NCBI GenBank assembly: GCA_009760855.2
Contig: WPIO01000017.1
Span: forward strand, 3,398,501 to 3,462,500
Reading direction: 5' to 3'
Source: Cristatella mucedo
Taxonomy: Eukaryota > Bryozoa > Phylactolaemata > Cristatellidae
DNA length: 64,000 nt
The notes under the pieces were generated by a model, which ran no database searches, was not told where the DNA came from, and saw only the letters and a program-made list of their open reading frames with translations. This document shows, piece by piece, positions 44,300 through 55,759 of this stretch (position 1 is the first letter of the stretch; the number at the start of each line of letters is the position of its first letter). Both the position numbers and the translations under genes were made by a program.

Positions 44300-45212
44300 G
44301 CGAAAAAACTGCTGCTCATAAAACACCCTAAGCGTGTGGCTGGACTAAAAAGCCTTGCTCTTCTAATTGGTGATGCTGTTGTGCGACCATCTCCACGTGC
44401 TCGAAATTAAGGTGTTGTTTTCGACAGCTGCCTCAATTTTAAAAGCTTCATTTAGAAGACTGCTTCTACAGCTAGCCATCACGTCCGATCCCTATCCAAG
44501 ATTAGGACCTATCTTCCACAGCGGATTGCAAAACATTTAACTAGCTCCTTAGTTCTGTCTCGGCTTGATTATTGTAATTCTCTTTTAGCTGGGCTACCAA
44601 AAGAAAGCAACTAGGTCACTGCAGCTGACTATGAATATGGCTGCAAGGCTAGTCTTCAAGTTACAGGGGTTTGAGCACGTGTCTCCTTTACTAAAAGAGT
44701 TAGGGTGGATGCCGGTTGAGCAACGGATACAGAGCAAAGTTCTTACACTGACCCACAAGGCCCGCCACGGCTTAGCTCCTTCGTACCTAGCTGAACTGCT
44801 GCACCAGTTTCAGCCTGTTCGCGCCATCAGGTCCTGTGTGGACAATAAATTAGCTGTCCCATTCCTCCGCTTAAAGGCCGTTGGCGACAGAAGCTTTAGC
44901 TCTGCAGGTCCTAGGCTGTGGAACTCGCTTCCACAATTCTTACGCAACGACAACTACCCTCCTACTGCCGACTATGGCACATCTTTTTCAGCGGTCCTGA
45001 GCTGCTACTTCCATGCTACTCACTACCTCAACTGCTCTCCTGTCTCCGCTATGCTTCCTACTTTCTCTTTTTTGCGTGAGACAAAGTCTGTTGGCTACCG
45101 AATGCATACCGAAAGCCGTTTAGGCTGTGAGTGCGCTCAACAAAACTCTCCTGCGTAACACCCACGTGGTCTTTGTGGCTTTGTGAGGTTACAGGCGGAG
45201 ATACATTAAAAG
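44300..45212 (+). mobile_element. LINE-B copy (RT C-terminal half)
   Basis: Plus frames read [54 protein letters not shown], then the 175-codon frame from 44631: [80 protein letters not shown]. The 3' UTR ends GGCGGAGATACATTAAAAG. It is the best LINE-B here, with two or three frame breaks upstream. Confidence 0.85.
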
Positions 45213-45239
45213 ACTTGGCAAATCCCTCAGACCTGCGTT

Positions 45240-45400
45240 TTGACATACGGTAATGTGCTTGCATTTCGCCAGCAGCCGGGTTCGAGTCTCGCATCAGGCG
45301 CAAGTCCCGTTTTTCCCGCTGCAAGCGGAGTGACAGCCGGAAATGCTCGCTCTCTGTGCCGCTCTATGAGGCTGAAGCTGTCGAGTGAGCCAGCCATTTC
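45240..45400 (+). mobile_element. SINE-C copy, diverged
   Basis: GCCGGGTTCGAGTCTCGCATC, CCCGCTGCAAGCGGAGTGAC, AGCCGGAAATGCTCGCTC, TGTGCCGCTCTATGAGGC. Adjacent to the LINE-B 3' end. Confidence 0.5.
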
Positions 45401-46094
45401 CTCTGCGCTACGGCTACGGACTGCCGCGGGCTCGCCGGCATCCTTCCACATCCGGTCCTCCTTCGGCACGGTCCTCCTTCGGCATGCCTACGGCGAAGCA
45501 TGTTGGGTGGCAACGCTGTCACGCCAACGTCACGCCTCTCAAACGCGATGTATTGCGATCTGCGACGCTTCTTCTACGAAGGTGAAGGCTGGCGATGGTG
45601 AAAGCGCAATGGCATCAATGATATCAATCTGCTCACAGTTTAAGAGTCCTCGAAAGGCTGGTGCTGACTTAAAGGCAGCGACTGACAGTGTCATTGTATC
45701 AGTTTGGTAGAGTGTATTTCTCAATTAGTATCGACTGTACTTCACGTATTCGAAACCCTTTGCTCGTGGCTTAACTCGGCGGCTCCTTTGACATTAACTT
45801 TATTGAATTCAGTTGATCCCAGAATAGAGTGTATAAACTATACTCTTTGGGTCTCTGAAATGATGTAGACGAAATGAAGTTGGGGTCTTGACGTCTGATA
45901 GGAAAATCCAAGTGAAGTCGTTGATGTCTTGATGGCTACGGCGGTGCGCAACGTAGCGACCCTTCCCCAAACAAGTAGCTTGTCCTCCCTCTCTTCTACT
46001 TTTGGTCGAACTTTTGGTCGCACAGTACCTTTACATTTGTATGGCTATGTACTGTGTAGGTAGAGTAAGTAGCAACACGTGTAATTGCAAGGCG

Positions 46095-46177
46095 TCATCA
46101 GCAATAATAGTAATACTAATAGTATTAAAAAGATTTATTTCTATAGCCCCGCAGAAAACTAAATTTCTCTCTTTCTC

Positions 46178-46262
<85 letters not shown>

Positions 46263-46420
46263 TCTTTTTCTCCCTCTCTTTCTCTCCCTCTCTTTCTCTC
46301 CCTCTCTTTCTCTCCCTCTCTTTCTCTCCCTCTCTCTCTCTCTGTAAGTCTCTCTCTCTCTTTCTCTCTCTCTAGGCACTTTACATATACTGTACGGGAA
46401 GCGCGTTAATATGCTTAGCG
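46095..46420 (-). mobile_element. LINE-A tail with 210-bp (CT)n inside
   Basis: The left flank GCAATAATAGTAATACTAAT, ATTTCTATAGCCCCGCAGAA, AACTAAATTTCTCTC and the right flank TCTCTAGGCACTTTACATAT are the two halves of the inverted LINE-A tail. In ordinary copies they are joined by about four bases. Here they are separated by the CT array 46165-46373. Confidence 0.8.
46165..46373. repeat. (CT)n / (CTTTCTCTCC)n array
   Basis: CT dinucleotides with a higher-order CCCTCTCTTTCTCT unit repeated four or five times between 46260 and 46330. Confidence 0.95.
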
Positions 46421-47034
46421 AAAGCTGAAGCCTTAAACCGATGGTGATTATTCGAATAAAAAAAAATAACTCCAAAATAATACTCATCGATTATCAAAAA
46501 GCTCATGACAAAAATGCATCTCGTCGTGAAGCTTAAAATGCGGAGATAGAGGTTTCCGTCATTGGTCTTAACGTTATGTTCTGGCATCTCATAAGTGAAA
46601 CAGATCGGTTGAAGCGTTAAGCACAAGGGTGAAAAATAAAAAACTTTTAGCCAACGGAATAATTTCCAGAATCTTGGGATTTTTCCATTTTTTACAGACA
46701 AGCTCAAATACGAAAGGGTTCATATAATGCAGACTGAACTAGATATGTGTGTGGTCAGAGATATGCAGATACGTCTTTGAATTGTGCTAGGCTAGCCCGT
46801 ATATGTGGTACAAGTAAAAATGATCAATACAAAGTTCGGCGAATAGGGGTTCACACTGGCGGCACTTTTCATTATGCTAGTGGGGTTAGACTCCGGCATC
46901 AGTAACCAATGTTTCGCCAGCACCTTATCTTTGCAGGACGCCTACCGAAAGAACCTATAATTGCCACACTGCTCGCATTTTCAGATATCAGTGAAACTCG
47001 GCTGCACGTAATATATGTATAAGAATGTGTATGG

Positions 47035-47165
47035 CTCATTCGTACAGTGCTATACGGGAACTGGATCTCTGACCAGGCGCTTCGCGTGCGCCGCAGGGCT
47101 CGAGCCCCCCCCCCCCACCTCGCCCTCGGTTGTCAAAAGCAAGCACCTTGACCTCGTAAATCAAA
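47035..47165 (-). mobile_element. SINE-A copy with 12-C run in the B box
   Basis: Inverted: GTACAGTGCTATACGGGAAC, TGGATCTCTGACCAGGCGC, GCCGCAGGGCTCGAGCCCC followed by a C run, then ACCTCGCCCTCGGTTG and AGCACCTTGACC. Confidence 0.6.
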
Positions 47166-47169
47166 GGTG

Positions 47170-48415
47170 AGCACTTCTATCCCGGGGCCGAACCACATGG
47201 CCTCCGACACTTCCTCACCGCAAGAACAGCCGCCAAAGCAGAGGCGTGTTGATCGAGCGAGCGCACGATCTGCCCAGGGCTTAGACATATCGATCAACGG
47301 TGGTCGCTTCATCCGACTCCCGTCGACTGACTGGAACAGACCGCGCGTGAGCCGTACGTTTTCCCTTTGAAAAACCGAGCTTGCTTGCTGAGCACTTCGC
47401 GACTGTCTTATCAAAAGCTCCCGCGAGATTTCGCGAGATTGTTGCCCTTTGCTTCTCTTCAATTTACCTATGCCGTCGCGAATGTCGCTCTTAATCTCAC
47501 AGCGCAGCGGAATTCCTCTTTTGCCGTTCTCTTTGCAGAGGCTCCGAACATGGCGCGGAGAGTTTTTCGACGGACGCTCGATAGCATTAGAGTCTAACGG
47601 ACTGTCTTTCTATTACGATCGCGTCATTTGAGGGCTAAATAAATGTATCGTCAAACCGAACTCAGAGCGAGCAAACAAGGCTAAGCTGAATTTACAGTCT
47701 CTACATTTTAATAGCATTTCTCCGGCTATCAAGACCGTCAATAGAATTCAGCCAGGATCGATCATCAAAGACCCTCATGAGCGTCAGTCGAAGTTGGGTG
47801 ACTTTATCATACTGTGCGAAAATTGGATTTCGTTAATGTAGCTTTAGTGTAACTCCAGTGGCATTTCTTGCGGCCACATTGCAGCTCAACTACTACCTCT
47901 CCTACATAATTCGTGACAATGTTGAAAACTTGCAGAACAATGAGATGCTTGTGGTTCCTCATCGAGAATGAAGTGTCCTTTCGTATCTCGACCAGATTAG
48001 GAAAATCTAACGCATCGCCGTTTAGAAGTCGCAAATTGGTAAGAATTGGGTAAGATCCTCAGGTTGTATGCCTCACCACTATGATAAGCTTGAACAAGCG
48101 AATAAGCAGAGGCCTGTGCAGGAGGTGCGGTGCATTGGGGGCTTCGGGGGATAGGCCTCTTAATCCCCACCATGCCACTTGCCTTCAACCCCCTCCCTCC
48201 CCTGCCAGGAGGCCTCAGTGGCAATGAGTCATCCGGCGAGCACGCCACTTGCAAACACAAAAGACCACGGGAAAGGCGAGGAATAAGATGGAGCATAAAG
48301 AGTCTGCAAGACCATGCATGGCATGCAAAGAACAGATGCACTCAAAACCGGCGGCTCCAGAGCGGTGAGCAGGACTCCAGTCTTGGAACGAGGACTCCAG
48401 TATGAAAACTGCGGT
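47170..48415. other. Intergenic stretch, no gene recognised
   Basis: Short overlapping ORFs on both strands; none matches a family I know. No clear repeats until the minisatellite at 48420. Confidence 0.35.
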
Positions 48416-48419
48416 GATG

Positions 48420-48640
48420 GTAGGCAAGGTAGGTAAGCCATGCAGGTGAGCCAAGCAGGTAAGCCAGGAAGGCAGGCAGGTAACCCAAGTGTATGGGTAA
48501 GCCATGCAGGTAAGCCAGTCATGTGAGTCGGACGGGTAAGCCAGGCAGGCGAGTCGAGCAGGTAAGTCAAACAGCAGGTAAACCAAGTATGTTGATAAGC
48601 CAGACAGGCGAGTCAGGCGGGTGAGCAAGTAAGGTGAGAA
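48420..48640. repeat. Degenerate minisatellite, about 12-bp unit
   Basis: About seventeen irregular units around GCAGGTAAGCCA (variants GCAGGTGAGCCA, GGACGGGTAAGCCA, GCAGGCGAGTCG). Many units contain GGTAAG or GGTGAG on the plus strand. Read on minus it gives the low-complexity LACLAYP/WLTCMAYP frames of a 247-codon ORF, which I do not consider a gene. Confidence 0.85.
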
Positions 48641-48894
48641 AAGCAGGGGAGCGCCGCCGCTACTGAATGACAAAGTTGCATTGCAAACTCTTGGCCCTGC
48701 GCTTGTGGGCTTGAGTCTCGGACAAAGCGTGGCATGAGCATCAATCGGACAAAATCTGGGTGCCGGCAAAAGAACTGAACAGATGCTAGAAAGGGATGAA
48801 GTCAATATGTCAGTGACAGCGTTCGCAGCGTCAGCACGCATTACACGTGAAAAGCACAAAGAGGACAATGCATGCGACGGAGATGGAGCCTGAT

Positions 48895-48986
48895 ATTTCA
48901 TAAATGTAAAGCGCCTAGAGAGAGATTGAGTTCTCTGAGGGTGCTGTATCAAGTGCATTATTATTGTTGTTATTATTATTATTATA
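48895..48986 (+). mobile_element. LINE-A type 3' tail
   Basis: AAATGTAAAGCGCCTAGAG, AGAGATTGAGTTCTCTGAGG, GTGCTGTATCAAGTGC, then (ATT)n with two GTT. A clean example of the tail. Confidence 0.8.
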
Positions 48987-49299
48987 AAACTATGTAACTA
49001 ACGCGTGATAAATTAATCCGGGGTAGTTAGTGCTATTTTGCATTCTTTTTGCGGCAAAAGTATAGAAAACAACCATCATTTCCAACAAGCTTTGCTTGCT
49101 TGACCAGGGCAGTGATGAACTTGAAATTTACACAGCGATTCCAATATTAAACCGGGAGGATTCGCACGATTTGGTTCAGATTTAGTCTGTAAAGTAATGA
49201 TTAAAATCAACCGTATTTATAGGATAAAATGAGCACACAACATCTAGAAATGAGTAGGTTCGCTACATGTACGACTATACTGTAAATCACTTTCATGAG

Positions 49300-50035
49300 T
49301 CAGCCCCCCCCCCGAATGTATGCTCTTGTCGTGCCCTCGATATTCTATCTTTGATGGTAGCATTCAAAGTCCTATTAGTCCTGCGGCTCTCCTCTTGCCT
49401 TGCTCCTCCGAGTAAGCCCGGGCCCCCCCCCCGTGTTCCCCTAGACTTTATCAAGCCAAGCCTCGAGCATACGGACTTGGAAGGTGACCTTGCAGTCCGC
49501 TCGGGCGTAATTCTTTACCGCCCTCTCGGCATAGATCTCTGCATAGATTTTCGCCTGGCGAAGACTCGCGAGATCTCAAACTGCTGCGAAGAAGCTGCTC
49601 CGAGCAGCTGGCTTCTTAGTGGCTAAGAGCTCTTTGGTAAGTTCATTGCACCTGATCTGCGGCCGCCTCCAAAAACAAAGACACCGACTTCGACATGTGC
49701 CTCAGACCGCTTTGAGAAGAAGCGGTTTCGAAGGTACTCAAAGGCTGTGGACTCCTTCTGGAGCTGCGACACGTTTCTTAAAGGTTGTTTTTGTTGTGCA
49801 CCGGTTGGTTCAGCGCCTTCCGCCGGTCCTCCACCAGTCTCGGTGCTCACTCGACATTGCTGCTCCACGCAGAGAGGACTCAGTGCGCTGCATTATGTTC
49901 CTCTTGCGGCAGTGTGCACGGCTGTCCCTGCTCCCTCCCACAGGCAGAGATAGCGGGAAGACATGAGAAAACCGCGATGCGGACCCGTAAGAGTTCCACC
50001 ATTTCGAAATCCTTGACGACCTTTCTAGTAGCACT
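49300..50035 (-). pseudogene. Possible transposon-derived coding remnant
   Basis: The minus frame at 49868-49623 reads ESTAFEYLRNRFFSKRSEAH and VEVGVFVFG. This recalls the FEYLKxKFPxLSEAKxKxGxFVGPQI segment of a transposon-derived protein common in arthropod and other invertebrate genomes. A second frame downstream (AARSSFFAAV) could match its AW.SF..V..NFLG. Upstream KVVKDFEMVELLRVRI is less certain. It is interrupted and has poly-C runs. Confidence 0.3.
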
Positions 50036-50039
50036 CATC

Positions 50040-51635
50040 ATGCGCCCAGCAATGTCGCGGCGCTGTTGAAATCATTTTTGAGGTGAGTCATTGATTGAGC
50101 CAAAAGAAAAGGCGGCGATAGTACTGAAGTGATGCTCCCACGCATTCATTTTTTGTCCCTGACTTGCTAAAGTTTGCAAAGACAGAGAAAAATGCGTCTA
50201 CCATATCTTTGCAGCTCTTGATGTCATCTCAGGAAAATGCCGATATGTTTCCACTTGAGGAACTCAAACTTACAACTGTGTGGCCTAAGTCTCCCACATT
50301 TAAACCACAATCTACGATACCTATAAGTATTGACAAAGAATATATTAATAATTGAGACATTTCAATGACTTGAAAAACTTATCAATACATGCCTCAATCT
50401 GGTTGCGATCCACGTGATGTTACCTCAAATGTATGGCCAGCAATGTGCCCAGCGAAGTTATGGAAATCGCTCACGGCATCATTCGTTGGGTGTAAGCATT
50501 CGATCTGGTCACTGGCGAGTGGCAGGTGCCCAGTATCAATAATTGAAAACTAAGGTGGTGCAATGCGAGCAGTATCGCGATGGGAACGTATTTTGAAATC
50601 GAGGGTATAGTGTTCGAGGATGCCTCGTGGCTCTGAAAGCCGATATGCGATACCTCGCAAATAAATACCACCGAGCTATAATCTGCCATTAAAGGCCATA
50701 ACCTTTCTATTGCTCGGCATGCTGTTGTCTAGCGATCAACAGTAAAGTTATGCTCACCAAATACTGAATCGTTCTACATTTCTTATCGCAGCTTCGTAGA
50801 ACTTCATTATTACTGCATGATTTACTAGGAGAATCGTGCACAGTAAATGCGTTTGCTTGTGGGTTATAAACATGGCGCCTGACTTTTGACTGTAGTTGCA
50901 TCTGGAAAGGTTTGGAAATTCGTAAATTCTAAACCGTTTGGTTCACAGAAGAATGGTTTGTCACGAATAATGGCCATTTTCTTAATTTTGAGGAATTGTA
51001 ATTTCCTAAAAGAAACTTACTGCTGTGGAAAGAGATGACTTAAAATTTGTGTTGCCTAGTAAAAGATCTATACCCCAGAGAATGCGAAAGTACAGCAAAG
51101 AGATTTGTTCGCAGCGGTACGTTGCAGTGCCCATGTAATTCCTCTGCGGCTGTGGAATCTGCAATTATATGTTTATCAAGCGTTCTTGCTAGAGAATTTG
51201 TTATTCTTTCGGTGCTCTATTATTATCTGCACGAGTGACTGCATCTATGAGCTGCTAGCTGTGCTTCGATGCACGAGATTTATCGGCCACCGAACCTGGC
51301 TGAAAGTACTAGCACCCGTTTAGTGTCACGTACTTGTTTCAAAGGATTTTAGTTCGGGAGTCTCTATAAAAAAACACGGCACTCGTAACGGTTGCTGCTG
51401 CTCCCTCCTGCTGCTTGACAGAACACTAGCACCTCAAGCCAATGTGGCAAGTCTTGCAAGCCGAATTTCGATATCGGCTACTGTTTCCCGAAATCTGTTC
51501 GTATATATACCTGTGCTTAATCCTACCCTCTCTATTTCGCAGCCGAAGTGGGCCACGTCAACGCAGTGAAACGGCAGAGACTTAAACTGATTAATCATCA
51601 TCTCACATCATGTCCGATAATGGCTTTAAAAGAAT
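50040..51635. other. Intergenic stretch, no gene recognised
   Basis: AT-leaning sequence. The ORFs at 50164-50355, 50471-50901 and 51047-51323 are short and unrecognised, with no repeat identified. Confidence 0.35.
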
Positions 51636-51639
51636 GTTA

Positions 51640-51800
51640 GCCTATCTAACAGCCTTATCTGTATAGTGGCAGAAGAACCTTGAAAGCTATCGCAGCCACT
51701 TGCAGTGGGCAACCAAGGATCGCCCACTGCAGGACTCAAATTCATGACAAGAAAATGGTAAAGAAAAGCGATCACCTTCCCCCTGAGCTAAGACCCGAGG
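51640..51800 (-). mobile_element. SINE-C copy
   Basis: Inverted: GCCTATCTAACAGCC, TATCGCAGCCACTTGCAGTG, GATCGCCCACTGCAGGACTC, AAATTCATGAC, and GCGATCACCTTCCCCCTGAG for the head. Confidence 0.6.
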
Positions 51801-51959
51801 GCTGACATGATTTAAGCCTCAATTTGAGATATATCCGATTCCAAACTCAATAGCCGCTAAAAATCTAAAACTTACGACCCTGCTGGCTAACGCTTTACTT
51901 TCTTATACTGCCGTTTGAGGTGAGTAAAATTGAATTGTTTAAAGTAACCAAAGAGGAAG

Positions 51960-53350
51960 TTGCGGAACATCAACTTTTTCTTCAAGCTTTTATTAGCCAC
52001 AGGACACGTACAATGACGGACAGATTGAATGTTCCCCAGATTTGATAGGGCCATCTGAGCCCACACACGAACTCAACATGTGTTGTATCACTAGATAATA
52101 GGTTGAGCAAGTGCTGTCGCATGGGGTACAGCAAAAGCTGAGAGGGAGACGATGTGGCTTTAGTTGAGACTTAAGTGATCCAAAGTCAATGCTGGTGGTG
52201 ACCGAAGCCAGACGCAATTCCAGCTTTTCGATGAAGATGAACTATAGGCCCGATGACCAAATAATTTCAATTTAGTCGCGGAACAATAAGACCGCTAGAA
52301 ACCGAGACGCGGTAGGTGCGAGAGAATACTGGAAGATCAAGGTCATATAGGCAGGTTTGTGTATGCGAGTGAAGCTACCTGTAGGCCAGCGAGAGGATCT
52401 TCAAGTCGATTTGAAATTTTATAGGATAGAGAGCCAGTGAAGCTCAGATAGATATGGCGTGACGTGGCAACTATGCCACTGACGACAAATCTGACGAGCG
52501 GCCGAGTTTCGAAACAGCTAACGACGACAAAGAGGCACAGGTCAGGTGTCCTGAATAAAAGAAATAGCATTAATCTGCATACGATTTCGCAAATACGGAC
52601 ACTATTAGGGCTGTCGTAATCTGGTCAATGCAGGCCCTGTATTGACACTGTTCCTGGGCTGAAAGTCTGCAGACTTGGCTGTGGAGGCAATGTGCTCATT
52701 CACGTACAACTCATTTTGAAGCAGCAAACTCAGATTATGGGCAGAGGATAGGTATTTATGAGTGTCCATGGTAAAAAAAGAAAGGCCAAAATTGTGTTTG
52801 GCAATGACGACGGGGCAGAGCGAGAGTAAATCTAGCTAAACTATTGGGAACAAAGACTTAAACCTTACTTTTTCCGCGAATAATCAAACGTCATTGAAAT
52901 CTTCACTATTGACATTTCTCAGTTATGTTGGATCCAACCCAGTTAGCCAACGATACATAGTCATGCGAAGAGGCGTCCCAGACGAATCTGGCGGTAAATG
53001 TCAAATGTTGCTGAGAGATTAAGGCGAACTGTCAAAAAATCCGGCCACGTCCACATTAGCATTGTGGACAAGGTCATTATAGAGCCGAAGCGGAGCAGTA
53101 TCTGGGAATGACTAGCTCTAAATCCAGATCGGAATCTGCTCACAAGATCTGACGAGCTGGCGTTATCGTTTAGCTGGGGGCAGACACTCGTTGTCGTTGT
53201 AAAGTGCCTTTGATAGGAAAGGAAGGGTAGTAACTGGACGGCAGCTACTTCGACCCTCGGGATCTAGAATCGGCTTTTCTTCGATTGGCCGGACAGCAGC
53301 TGTTTTCAGTTGGGCACGGCGAGATGAAAACCGCGGACATATCTAGTACA
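51960..53350 (-). mobile_element. LINE fragment, L2/CR1-like, strongly decayed
   Basis: Minus frames read a TENSCCPANRRK-like remnant of the KTA.VRPI.KK block near 53300, then SRFRSGFRASHSQILLRFGS (53143 leftwards), LSATFDIY (the LSAAFDT motif) and RSAPSSLPNTILAFLF (post-catalytic). Later come a LHWLSIL block and FGSLKSQLKPHRLPLSFC near 52150. The YADD box is not recognisable. It is related to LINE-A but may be a distinct subfamily. Confidence 0.7.
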
Positions 53351-53359
53351 CGAGCGACA

Positions 53360-55640
53360 AAGTGCTCTCCCAACGAGCGGGTGCGTGTCGCCCGGTTTGG
53401 CTCTAGAGCGCTAGCCTTTTAGAGTGAGCTCGAAAGACAGACGTCAGCGCTCTGATGTCTGGAGGTAGGATACACAGACGCACGCCCTCCGAGAGGTCGG
53501 AATTCCACCGACGTCAGTGCTGATTGAGGCTGGGCGGAGACGTGCGTCAATGCCTGGCGTTTCCGCAGTCGCAACCGTTTACAAGAACACGTTTCATCAA
53601 TCATTTGTTACTATAGGCAGCAAAAGGTCTACGTACTTCATACGAAGAGCTGTTTGGGACTTGAGTCAAGAGGTCTACAGGTCTTCGTAGCCTGGGTGAT
53701 CAATTTAGCCGAAACGAGCTCGATAGAGAAAGGCATGAAGGAGGTGAGAGAAGCAGCACCGCTGGGCGGTCCGGCAACGCTGCAGTCCCGAGGAGACGAC
53801 TGTAAGGCGATTGAGCCTCTCATCCGTTCGACCTTGTGCGAAGAATTTCGAGCAACGCTCCGCTATGTCGCAATAGCGATCACAGGGCAGTGTACTTGCT
53901 TGTGAGTGGCCCGGACGATGGTCGAGAGTGGAGAATAACATACTTGTTTTATTTACACACGATTCGACTATTTCTCTATCAAATGCAAACGAAGTGTTCG
54001 ATATAGTGGATATACGACCTATAATAATCCTCAGATGTCAATGAGCGGACAGCGAGTCCTGACTTTTGGACGGCTTTTCAACCGTGTTTATTTTAAATTG
54101 CTTTCCTAATGCAAACCGTAAACCTGAGTGAGCGCGTGTGAGGACGGACCTGTCGTTAAGTCAGACTTTCGGGCTCAAGTAGGATATTAGCTAGCGTTGT
54201 GATGTAGCAGCAGCACAATGCCTGAAGGAGGGCAAGGGTCAAGCAGGTCAGTGCTCAGGGCGAAAGTCTGCGGTTGCGGAATGAATCAATTTCGGGCGAC
54301 CTTAGGTGTCGAGACTCGCGTGCAGTTTTGGATTCCGAAAAAGAAAACGGCGAGAAAATTTGGTTCAAAGCGAGGCTATTTAGCTTAAACGTGAAGGAGC
54401 TTAAACTGGAGCACGGGGGAAAGTATATTGGAACAAATCAGATTAGGTGGGCTCTGTTTATTGAAGCCACCCGGAATTAATAATCAATGCACAGAGATCA
54501 AATCAGAAAAGTCAAAAGATGAAGACAGGATTGCTACAATGGCAGACGATAAATTACAGCCACCATTGGCAATTTACGACTAGCTGGACGGAGAACCGGA
54601 GATTCGTTAATTATTTAACGGGAGCCGAGAAAGGCCTGAACTGAGAGGGTTTCGGGGAATGACAGCAACTCTACCGCCAGGTTTCACTGATTCTCGGTAG
54701 TACGATAGAAGTGGAGAAAACTTCTGGGTTAACATCTGCGATTCCATTCGGTCACATTGAGCAACGTCGGCTGTACCTCTACTGATTTAGCGAAATTGAG
54801 AGCCCTTATAACTAGAAGTAGTGAGTGGTTAGTAAACTTTCGCAGTCGTTCTAACAGGAGGACGCATGCTAGTACCAAAGGTACACGTACTCGGCGCCCG
54901 CAGACCCCTCGTGCTAGACAGGTTATGTCCAACTCTCGAAGCCTGGGCAAAATATGTCACGGACATGGCGGAATGAGCAAGAAAAGAAAACAATAATATA
55001 TGACTGCACTTGATTGTCTAAGCACCTCAAACCGAACATGTAGTGACAGAGACTTCGTGCGACTATTACAGACGGGTTCTCGCGGCTTTTACGTCCGCAC
55101 ACAGAATTAGACCGAAAACACAGAGCCCGTAACAGCGCTAGCACTTGCCGACGCTCGAAAAATACCAGTGAAGCCTTAAACCTTTGAGAAGCCACAGCTA
55201 ACGACTAGCCAATGTAAAAGTTATTCAGCCGAAATAAGAATTGAACTACCGCATTGATATTCAAGCAGAGCTGAACTAGAAATTCAATGTCGACCCATCA
55301 AGTATTGGCCGAATTATTGAATTTACAAGGCGTAAAGGTATAATGTAAGTGAACCTGTTTAAAAGTCGTTAGCATTTACCTTAACAAGCTGCAAACATGT
55401 ATCGCTAAGTACTAAGGTACAGCAAGTTGGGACACAAGTCTTATAAGATACAAAGATCGGTGACTCTATTAGCTGTAGATACATTGATTACGGTTTACTT
55501 CCGGATTAGATGTGGTTTGATTAATCATTTGTAAACGCTTTCCTTTATGTGGAAAGCGTCAAAACTTCTATTCCATGATGTGATTTTTCGAATTATGTCC
55601 TAGTAAAGGGTACCTAAACAATTATTAGCATGTTCGACTA
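53360..55640. other. Intergenic stretch, no gene recognised
   Basis: Several short ORFs on both strands (for example 53638-53941, 54274-54480, 54729-55195), none recognised, and no tandem structure seen. Confidence 0.35.
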
Positions 55641-55644
55641 CTGC

Positions 55645-55750
55645 AGCAGGCAATACTTTATTGCCTGCTGCAAGCTGGAGTGACAGCCTCTACGGCAGGC
55701 TCATCTGCCGCTACATAGATGAGGCGTAACATCAATTAACCTTTACTTTT
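55645..55750 (+). mobile_element. SINE-C copy, partial
   Basis: ACTTTATTGCCTGCTGCAAG, CTGGAGTGACAGCCTCTACG, GCTCATCTGCCGCTACATAG, ATGAGGCG. Body blocks match the 35805 copy; the head is missing. Confidence 0.55.
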
Positions 55751-55759
55751 GTTTTTACT

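Noticed and set aside
48420-48640. CRISPR-like array
   Set aside because: Units are short, irregular and without unique spacers, in a eukaryotic context; it is a minisatellite.
48215-48958. Minus-strand ORF of 247 codons
   Set aside because: It is made of a LINE-A tail, anonymous sequence and the translated minisatellite; composition is low-complexity and no domain is visible.
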